Origin: Massilia oculi
GTDB taxonomy: Bacteria; Pseudomonadota; Gammaproteobacteria; Burkholderiales; Burkholderiaceae_D
Reading direction: 5' to 3'
DNA: 64,000 bases
NCBI RefSeq assembly: GCF_003143515.1
Contig: NZ_CP029343.1
Coordinates: forward strand, 5,580,001 to 5,644,000
The notes below the pieces were generated by a model that saw nothing but the letters and a program-made list of their open reading frames with translations, had not been told where the DNA came from and did no database searches. The position numbers and the translations under genes are program-made. Below, piece by piece: positions 25,944-33,049 of this stretch (its first letter is position 1; each line of letters opens with the position of its first letter).

Positions 25944-28900
25944 ATGAGCGGCCCGCACCTGATCGAGCGGCTCGACGTCGCCTTCGAGTTCGATCCGCCG
26001 GATCCCGAACTCCAGGACGAGGGGCTGCTGCTGCGCCTGGTCAAGGACTCGCTGCTGTCGGTGCTCGACGAGGTGATGGATGCCTGCGACGAACCTGGCG
26101 CCGTCCTGGTGCTGCCGTCGCTCGCGCTCGACCTGGGCACGATCGAGCGCCATGCGCTGCGCGAACAGGCGCCGGCGCGCCTGCGCGCGCTGCTCGAGGA
26201 TGCGCTGGCGGGCGCGCGCCAGCAGGCGCGGCTGGCGGCTGGCGGGAGGCAGGCACGGAGCGGTGGCCAGGACGGGGCCGACCTCCCCACCATCAGGAGC
26301 GCCGAGGACGACGCGCTGGCGCGGCTGGCGGCCTTCCTGCGCAGCGGGCGGCTGGGGTGGGAGGCGCCGCCGCGACGCGGCGGGTTGCACGTGGAATTGC
26401 TGGATGGCCTGCTGGCGTCGGCGCCCGGGGCGCTGGCGCGGATGCTGGCCGACGCCATCCGTCAGCCGCAAGCGCTGCGGCGGCTGGCGGAGCAGTTCCC
26501 GCCGCGCCAGCTCGAGGCGATTCTGGAAACGGCGGCGCCGGGCCAGGCGCGCGCGCTGTTGGCCTGTTGCGCCGCCCTGGCCACCGGACCCGGCGCGATG
26601 GACGCCGCGCTGGCCTGGACCTGGGTGCTGGGCGTGGCGCTGGGCGCCACGGCGCCGGCCGCCGGCCTGGCGGCGGTGGCCGCGGCGATCGGACGCCCGA
26701 CGGCCGCGCCGGACCGCGCGGCGCTGGCGCCGGAAGACGGCGAGCGCCTGGCGGCATGGTGGCGGCGTGGCGAACGCGATGCCGGCGCCGCGGCCGTGCT
26801 GGAGCGCCTGCTGGCGACCGGCGGCGCGGCGGCCGTGCGTGACGGCCTGGCGCGGGTGCTGGAAGGCGCATTGTCCACCCCGGACGCGGCGCGCCGGCTG
26901 GCCGGCGCCATGTCGCTGGGACTGCGCGAGCGCCTGCTGCGCTTTCTGATGCCGTCCGGCGCCACGCGCCTGCTGGCCCTGATGAGTGAAGTGGAACGGC
27001 AGCTGGTGTCGCGGGTGGGCGACCGTGGCCGCGCCGCCGCCGCCCATGCGCGCTGCTGGCTGGAGCTGCTCGTGGCCGGCCTGGACGGCGCGCACGTGGT
27101 CGTGCGCGAGGATGCCGTGCGTGCGCGCCTGCACGCGGTGCTGGATGCCGCGGCGCAGGGGGCGGCGCTGCCAGATCAGGGCGATCCGGCCGCTCCCGAT
27201 GCCGCAGCGCCGGACGATCTCGCGCAACTGGCGGCTTTCCTGGAGCGTGGCCGCTTGGACAACGCGCGGCCGGTGGCGGGAGAGCCGCACGTGCTTTTGC
27301 TCGCGCGCCTGCTCGAGCGCGCCGGGCGCAGCCGCGCGGCGCGCGAGGCGCTGCTGCGGATGCTGGCCAGGGCGTCGGCAAGCCCGGTGGCGCTGCGCAG
27401 GCTGGTCGCACAGTTCCCGCAGCGCCAGCTGGCCGGCATCGTGCATGCGGCGGTGCCCGGCCAGGTGGCGGCGCTGCTGGCGCTGTTGCTGGAATCGCAG
27501 GACGGCGCGGGTCTGGACCTGCCGGCGCTGGAGGACGACGTGCGCGCCGCCTGGCACGACCTTTTGCTGCGTGCGCTGGGCGGGGGACCGCCCGGGGCGG
27601 ACGCGAAGGATGAGGAAGGCGCGCAACTGGCCGGATTGGTAGCCTGGTGGCGCAGCGGCCGCTACGATCCGGCCGGAGCGGCGCGGCTCGAGGCGCTGCT
27701 GGCAAGGGTGGAGCAGGACGGCGTGGACGCGCCCCTGAAGGTGGCGCTGGCGCGCGTGCTGGCCGCCCCCGACGGCGCGCTGCGGCTGACGCGTGCGCTG
27801 CCGGAACGCCTGCGGGAATCGCTGGTCCGCTTCGCGCTGCCAGGCCTGGCGCCAAGCGCGATCGCGCTGATGCAGCAGCTGCGCGCGCGCCATGCCCGGG
27901 CGCCGGAGACCTGGATCGGTGCCTGGGCGCGGCTGTTGACGGCGTGCCTGGCGCCGCCGGTGTCGTCGGCCGCCGTGCAGGTCTTGTGCGAACGCCTGGA
28001 GGCGGAGCTCATGCCGGCGCGGGCGCGGGAGGAAGCGCCGGCCGCGTCCCAGGACCGGATGCCGGCTGCGCTCGACGAGCTCGAAGCCTGGTGGCGTGGC
28101 GGCCAGGCCGATGCCGCGCGCGCCGCGCGGATGGAACGGATGCTGGCGCGGGCCACGGTTGCCGGTGGCGACGCCGACCCGGGCGCCGGGCGGCGGCTGG
28201 CGAAGGCCCTCGTCGCCGCGCTGGCGCGCACGGCGGCCTTGCCGGAAGGGCCGCGCCGCCTGGCCGCAGCGCTGCCCGAGCAGCTGGGAATCGCCCTGTT
28301 GTGGTTCGCCGTGCCGTCGCTGGCGCCACGGCTGGTCGCCTTGCTGCAACGCCTGGGCCGGCGCCTGTCGTCCAGGCCGGACGCCTTGCGGGATTGCTGG
28401 GCGCAGGTGTACGCGCTGTGCCTGGGTTCGGCGCCATCCTCGGCGTCGGTGGAAGCCTTGTGCGGTCGCCTGGAAGCCGCGGCCCCGCCGGACGGCGCGC
28501 CGCGCCGGCGTGGCGCGAATGCCCGGGTCCGGCAGGGCAAAGGGGCGCTGGACGGGCTCGAAGCGTGGTGGCGTACGGGGCATGCCGATCATGGCCGTGC
28601 GGCGCAGCTGGAGCGCCTGCTGGCGGTCGCTCCGACGGATGCCGCCGATGCCGGGACGGTCGAGCGCACACTGGCTGCGGCGCTGCGGCGCACGCTCGCC
28701 TCGCCCGGCGGCGCGCGCCGACTCGTGTCCGCGCTTCCGGTGCACCTGCGCGAAACCTTGCTGGCGCGCTTCGCTTCCGACTTCGCAGCCGCTGCGATCG
28801 TGCGCCTGCGTGCGCTGGGCCGGCGGCTGGCCTCCGCACCCGGCGCCGCCGGCCCGGCGCCCGGCCTGCACGCGCGGTCATGGGCCGAGGTATTCGAAGC

Positions 28901-31400
28901 CTGCCTGTCGCCGACGGTGACGGCGGCCTCGGTGCAGGCCCTGTGCGTTCGCCTGGACGAGGTCATCGCCCTGGTCGCGCGCCACGGCCAGAAGGAGACG
29001 CACAAGCAAACGCAAGAGCGGACGCAACAGCGGACGGAAGATGCACCCGCGGCGTGGCGCGGCGCCTCCGCGCTCGAGCGCCTCGCGGCTTTCCTGCGCA
29101 AGGGCCGCCTGCTCGGAGCGCATGCGACGGCCGGAGTGGCCGGCGACCGGCAGGCGCCGCTCGAAGAAACCCACGTGACCTTGCTCGACGGCTTGCTGGC
29201 TGCGCCGTCGCTGCAGCCGCTGTGGCGCATGCTGGCCACCGCCCTCGCACGTCCGGCCGGGGCGCGGCGCATGGTGGAGCAGTTCCCCGAACGGCAGTTG
29301 CGCGACCTGCTGGCGCGGGCGGTCCCAGCCCGGGCCGAGGCGCTGTACGCGCTGGCGGACGAGCTGCAGCGCGCGGGTCTCGCGGCGGGCATCGCGCCGC
29401 GGCGGCTGCGCCTGCTGGTCTGGCCCGCGCTGGTCGGCGCCGCCGTGCGCGCCGCGACGGGGCAGGCGCCATTGCCGCCGTTGAAGGCGCTGCGCGGGGA
29501 ACTGCTCGACCGCCTTGCCGCACCTCCGGACCAGGCCGGCGCGGAGCAGGACGGTGCGGCGATCCTGGCCGCGATTGCGGCGCTCGCGCCCGGTGCGCCG
29601 GTGCGCGCGCGTCTGCGCGAGCTGGCCGGTTCCGGCAGTCTGGGGGCGCTGCGCGCACTGGTACGCAAGGCGGCGCAGCTTGACGCCGCCGACGCGCTGC
29701 TCGCCATTGCCGATGGCGTCGAGCTGTGCGCGCGCACGCATCCGGGCTATCCGCGCGTGGAGGCCTGGGCCGACCTGCTGGAAGCCGCCCTTGGCGGCGC
29801 GACGTCCCGGCACATCGCGCAACTGCGGGGCCGCTACCTGGGCGTCGCAGGCGATGCACTGCGGCTGCGTCAGCCCGGCGCCGCGGCGCCAAATTCCAGG
29901 CCATGGGAGCCTGCTGCTCCGGATGGCGGCGCCGGGCGCGCGTTGCGGAACCTGATGTCCGGCGCCGCACGGGCGCGGGCCGGCGACAGGGAAGCGTTCA
30001 GGGAAGCGTTCAGGGAAGCGTTCAGGGACGCGTCCGGCTGCGCCAGCCCTGTCCCGTCCGACCCGGCGGCGCGGCGCCTGCTCGACGCGTGCGCGGTGCT
30101 GCAGAACGGGCTGGTCGCCGCCACGGCGCCACCGGCGGCGCTCGACGCCACGCGGTGGCTGGAGCGCATCCGCGGCCATCTCGACCGGGAAGATCGTATC
30201 GCGCCCGCGCGCCGCGCCGTCATGGTGGAGGCGATCGCGGCGGCTGCGGGGGCCAGCGGCAACGAGCAGGCCTGCCTGCGCGCAGCGATGGATGCCCTGG
30301 AGCGCGGCGCGCCGCTGGACCTCGATGCGATCGTCCTGCAGGGAGGTTCGCTGGCGCAGGCGACGCGGACTGCAAGCGAAGCAGCGAGCGCGATCGTCGC
30401 GGCGCTGCTGGCCGCCGACGGCGATCCGCCGCCGTCCGCATGGGCCGCGCTGCTCGAAGCGCGGCGCGACGACGTGCTGCGGTCGCTGCGCACCGCCGGA
30501 CGCCGGCGCGGCTGGCGCGCGGCGCTGCGCGAGGGCCTGCCGCAGCGGATGCTGGCCGACCTGGTCGCGCTGTCCCGGCCCGATCTCGGCTCAGCGGTGC
30601 GCAACATCGCCACACGCGGCGACCTCGTCGCCCCGGTGCTGGGAAGCGGCTGGCAAGACGCGCTGTGGCGCGGCGCCTTCGACCTGGCGGCGCGCCCGGC
30701 CCGGGGCGCCACCCCCGACCTGACCGCCGCCTGCGATCAGGTATTGCGCGCCGCCGCGCCGGGCGCACGGGAGCAGGCCGCGCTGCTGGACGTATGGCGG
30801 GCTGCCCAGTCCGCGGCGGGGCAGATGCGCGAGACGCGCGTCACGAAGCCTCCAGTTGCCGCGACCGTCGCCGACGGCGCGCGCGGCATTGTCGAGGGCG
30901 AACGCATCGCCCTCGACAATGCCGGCATGGTGCTGATGGCGCCGTACCTGCCGCGCCTGTTCGGGATGCTGGGGCTGGTGGCCGATGGGGCTTTCGTCGA
31001 CCTCGATGCCGCCGAGCGCGCCGTGCACCTGCTGCAGTTCGCGGTATCGGGCGCCAGCAGCACGGCGGAGTATGCGCTGCCCCTGAACAAGCTGCTGTGC
31101 GGCCTGCCGCTGGAGGCGCCGGTCCCCGCCGGCATTGCGCTCACGCCGGTCGAGCGCGGGACGATCGAGGGCTTGCTGGAGGCGATGATCGCCAGCTGGA
31201 GCGCGCTGGGCCGCACCTCGGTGGAAGGGCTGCGCCAGTCCTTCCTGATGCGGGACGGGGAGCTGGCCCTTGGCCCGCAGGGCTGGGAGCTGTCGGTCGT
31301 TCGCGGTCCCTTCGACATGCTGATGGACCGCCTGCCGTGGAGCTTTTCGATCGTGCGCTTCGCATGGATGCCGGCGCCGCTGCACGTGAGCTGGCATTGA
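25944..31400 (+). CDS. eCIS tape-measure protein (Pvc14, CIS_TMP family), giant modular form
   Basis: 1818 residues from ATG 25944. The N-terminal domain (HLIERLDVAFEFDPPDPELQ, residues 1-95) and the C-terminal domain (from about 1655: NAGMVLMAPYLPRLFGMLG, YALPLNKLLCGLP, ending LPWSFSIVRFAWM) are those of the CIS tape-measure family. Between them lie seven helical modules of about 110-170 residues in two types: A, with LAAFLRxGRL and QFPxRQL, and B, with LxAWWRxG and a leucine-rich RxLxxALPxxL. Order: A-B-A-B-B-B-A. Tape measures set tube length, so module number should set particle length. A 12-bp repeat encodes REAF three times near residue 1350. Confidence 0.85.
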   Translation: MSGPHLIERLDVAFEFDPPDPELQDEGLLLRLVKDSLLSVLDEVMDACDEPGAVLVLPSLALDLGTIERHALREQAPARLRALLEDALAGARQQARLAAGGRQARSGGQDGADLPTIRSAEDDALARLAAFLRSGRLGWEAPPRRGGLHVELLDGLLASAPGALARMLADAIRQPQALRRLAEQFPPRQLEAILETAAPGQARALLACCAALATGPGAMDAALAWTWVLGVALGATAPAAGLAAVAAAIGRPTAAPDRAALAPEDGERLAAWWRRGERDAGAAAVLERLLATGGAAAVRDGLARVLEGALSTPDAARRLAGAMSLGLRERLLRFLMPSGATRLLALMSEVERQLVSRVGDRGRAAAAHARCWLELLVAGLDGAHVVVREDAVRARLHAVLDAAAQGAALPDQGDPAAPDAAAPDDLAQLAAFLERGRLDNARPVAGEPHVLLLARLLERAGRSRAAREALLRMLARASASPVALRRLVAQFPQRQLAGIVHAAVPGQVAALLALLLESQDGAGLDLPALEDDVRAAWHDLLLRALGGGPPGADAKDEEGAQLAGLVAWWRSGRYDPAGAARLEALLARVEQDGVDAPLKVALARVLAAPDGALRLTRALPERLRESLVRFALPGLAPSAIALMQQLRARHARAPETWIGAWARLLTACLAPPVSSAAVQVLCERLEAELMPARAREEAPAASQDRMPAALDELEAWWRGGQADAARAARMERMLARATVAGGDADPGAGRRLAKALVAALARTAALPEGPRRLAAALPEQLGIALLWFAVPSLAPRLVALLQRLGRRLSSRPDALRDCWAQVYALCLGSAPSSASVEALCGRLEAAAPPDGAPRRRGANARVRQGKGALDGLEAWWRTGHADHGRAAQLERLLAVAPTDAADAGTVERTLAAALRRTLASPGGARRLVSALPVHLRETLLARFASDFAAAAIVRLRALGRRLASAPGAAGPAPGLHARSWAEVFEACLSPTVTAASVQALCVRLDEVIALVARHGQKETHKQTQERTQQRTEDAPAAWRGASALERLAAFLRKGRLLGAHATAGVAGDRQAPLEETHVTLLDGLLAAPSLQPLWRMLATALARPAGARRMVEQFPERQLRDLLARAVPARAEALYALADELQRAGLAAGIAPRRLRLLVWPALVGAAVRAATGQAPLPPLKALRGELLDRLAAPPDQAGAEQDGAAILAAIAALAPGAPVRARLRELAGSGSLGALRALVRKAAQLDAADALLAIADGVELCARTHPGYPRVEAWADLLEAALGGATSRHIAQLRGRYLGVAGDALRLRQPGAAAPNSRPWEPAAPDGGAGRALRNLMSGAARARAGDREAFREAFREAFRDASGCASPVPSDPAARRLLDACAVLQNGLVAATAPPAALDATRWLERIRGHLDREDRIAPARRAVMVEAIAAAAGASGNEQACLRAAMDALERGAPLDLDAIVLQGGSLAQATRTASEAASAIVAALLAADGDPPPSAWAALLEARRDDVLRSLRTAGRRRGWRAALREGLPQRMLADLVALSRPDLGSAVRNIATRGDLVAPVLGSGWQDALWRGAFDLAARPARGATPDLTAACDQVLRAAAPGAREQAALLDVWRAAQSAAGQMRETRVTKPPVAATVADGARGIVEGERIALDNAGMVLMAPYLPRLFGMLGLVADGAFVDLDAAERAVHLLQFAVSGASSTAEYALPLNKLLCGLPLEAPVPAGIALTPVERGTIEGLLEAMIASWSALGRTSVEGLRQSFLMRDGELALGPQGWELSVVRGPFDMLMDRLPWSFSIVRFAWMPAPLHVSWH
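26312..29400 (+). repeat. Seven helical repeat modules inside the tape-measure gene
   Basis: Module starts by their opening motif: A1 about 26324 (LAAFLRSGRL), B1 26744 (LAAWWRRG), A2 27225 (LAAFLERGRL), B2 27625 (LVAWWRSG), B3 28069 (LEAWWRGG), B4 28549 (LEAWWRTG), A3 29072 (LAAFLRKGRL). A modules share a QFPxRQL element followed by a leucine-rich helix; B modules share a SxxALPxxLRExLLRF-like element. The nucleotide sequences have diverged, so the duplications are old or under diversifying change. Confidence 0.75.
29988..30035 (+). repeat. 12-bp tandem repeat in the tape-measure gene
   Basis: AGGGAAGCGTTC occurs three times in a row (29988-30023) and a fourth, decayed copy follows (30024-30035). 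The unit is four codons (Arg-Glu-Ala-Phe), so copy-number change would keep the frame. Confidence 0.9.
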
Positions 31401-31436
31401 TGTCGACGAACAGAACAAATGAGAGGGATGACGGAC

Positions 31437-31676
31437 ATGGAAAAGACGACAGACAAGGCCAACGCAGGCATGGTTGAGCGAGCGCCGCTCCGGGCGCCGG
31501 TCGCCGCCGACGTCGTGCTCACGCGGGCCGAGCGTCAGGGGGCCGACGACATGCTGGGAGCCCTCATTGCCCAATGGCGTGGCGTGGAGCACAGCTTCGT
31601 GGAACGTCTGCCCTGGAGCTTCTCGACCATCCGCCTGCCATGGATGGCGGCGCCGCTACTTGTGCACTGGCGCTGA
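31437..31676 (+). CDS. Mini-paralogue of the tape-measure C-terminus (79 aa)
   Basis: ATG 31437 stands nine bases after GAGAGGG; ATG 31419 and 31428 are alternatives. After a polar leader, LTRAERQGADDMLGALIAQW aligns with LTPVERGTIEGLLEAMIASW of the tape-measure protein next door, and ERLPWSFSTIRLPWMAAPLL aligns with its last residues (DRLPWSFSIVRFAWMPAPL). About 50 residues present between these blocks in the large protein are missing. It looks like a duplicated, internally deleted copy of the terminal domain. It may plug, nucleate or regulate the same binding site on the baseplate; function unknown. Confidence 0.7.
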   Translation: MEKTTDKANAGMVERAPLRAPVAADVVLTRAERQGADDMLGALIAQWRGVEHSFVERLPWSFSTIRLPWMAAPLLVHWR

Positions 31677-31686
31677 GGAGGCGCCG

Positions 31687-33048
31687 GTGACCACGTCCAC
31701 GATGGAGCAGCCGACGCTGCAGGCCAATGCCGCCGCGCTGGCGCGCGAAGCCGACTGGTTCGGCAGGATACTGCACGCGCGCTTCACCCATTATTTCGGC
31801 GACGGCGACACGCCGTGCGCGCTCGAGGCGCCGCCGACGCTGGATCGCGACGCGTCCGAATACGCGGCGCTGGTGAACCAACTGGGCTTCGGCATCGAGG
31901 AGCGGCTGGTGCTGATGCTGGCGCTGCTGCCGCACGTGCGGCCGCAGGCGCTCGACCTGTTCTTCACCCAGAACAAGCTGCAGGGCCAGCGCTTCACCGA
32001 GTTCGGCGGCTGGCGCGGCAAGACGCACGAAGGCTTCCTGCCGACCTGCGAGACCGCCGCCTTCCTGCTGGCGGGCGACGACCTGGCGCAGCGCTTCCGG
32101 GTGCTGGCATTGTTCGACGACGACCATCCGCTGATGCGGCGCCGCATCGTGCGCCTCGAACAACCCGCCGCCGGCGAACCGCAGCTCGGCGCGATGCTCA
32201 GCCTGGCCCCGGAATACCTGCAGCGCTTCACCACCGGGGCGCGTCACAAGCCGGACTACGACCGCCAGTTCCCGGCGAAGCTGATCACGACCCGGCTCGG
32301 CTGGGACGACCTGGTGCTGGCGCCGGAAGCGCGCCACGACGTCGAGAGCATCGGCTTGTGGATCCGCGAGTCCGGCAAGCTGCTGGAGGAGTGGGGCCTG
32401 GAACGCGCCGTCAAGCCGGGCTACCGCTGCCTGTTCTACGGACCGCCCGGCACCGGCAAGACCCTGACCGCGACCCTGATCGGCGCCGGCGCCGGGGTCG
32501 ACGTCTACCGGATCGACCTGTCGATGATGGTCTCGAAGTATATCGGCGAGACAGAGAAGAACCTGGCCAATGTGTTCGACCAGGCCCAGGACCGGCGCTG
32601 GATCCTGTTCTTCGACGAAGCCGACGCGCTGTTCGGCACCCGCACCGAGGGGAATACCTCGAACGACCGCCACGCCAACCAGGAAATCGCCTACCTGCTG
32701 CAGCGGGTCGAGGACTTCCCGGGCGTGGTGATCCTGGCCAGCAACCTGAAGGCCAATATCGACCAGGCGTTCGCGCGCCGTTTCCAGAGCGCCGTGTATT
32801 TCGGCATGCCCGACGCGACCCAGCGCCTGCGCCTGTGGCAGGGCATGTTCCGCGACCCGCGCCGGCTGGGGCCGGACGTCGACCTGCGCGCCCTGGCCGA
32901 GGCCTACGAGCTGGCCGGCGGGGCCATGACCAATGTGGTGCGCCACGCCGCCATCAGCGCCACGCGCCAGGGACGCGACCACGTCACGCAGGCCGAGCTG
33001 CTGCTGGGGATTCGCAAGGAAATGATCAAGGAAGGGAAGACATTCTGA
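31687..33048 (+). CDS. eCIS AAA+ ATPase (Pvc15)
   Basis: A 453-residue AAA+ ATPase starting at GTG 31687, five bases after a perfect AGGAGG (31676-31681). The N-terminal 200 residues are the Pvc15-type helical domain (RLVLMLALLPHVRPQALDLF). Walker A is YGPPGTGKTLTATLIG, Walker B ILFFDEADALFGTR with pore-loop and arginine-finger regions around it (SKYIGETEKNLAN; FARRFQSAVYF). Pvc15-type ATPases are required for loading cargo or for assembly, acting in the cytoplasm and not forming part of the finished particle. Confidence 0.92.
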   Translation: MTTSTMEQPTLQANAAALAREADWFGRILHARFTHYFGDGDTPCALEAPPTLDRDASEYAALVNQLGFGIEERLVLMLALLPHVRPQALDLFFTQNKLQGQRFTEFGGWRGKTHEGFLPTCETAAFLLAGDDLAQRFRVLALFDDDHPLMRRRIVRLEQPAAGEPQLGAMLSLAPEYLQRFTTGARHKPDYDRQFPAKLITTRLGWDDLVLAPEARHDVESIGLWIRESGKLLEEWGLERAVKPGYRCLFYGPPGTGKTLTATLIGAGAGVDVYRIDLSMMVSKYIGETEKNLANVFDQAQDRRWILFFDEADALFGTRTEGNTSNDRHANQEIAYLLQRVEDFPGVVILASNLKANIDQAFARRFQSAVYFGMPDATQRLRLWQGMFRDPRRLGPDVDLRALAEAYELAGGAMTNVVRHAAISATRQGRDHVTQAELLLGIRKEMIKEGKTF

Positions 33049-33049
33049 C

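Noticed and set aside
23388..28871. 1827-codon open frame on the minus strand opposite the baseplate and tape-measure genes
   Set aside because: Long antisense frames are expected in very GC-rich coding DNA. The sequence is a low-complexity Arg/Gln/His/Ala string with no domain.
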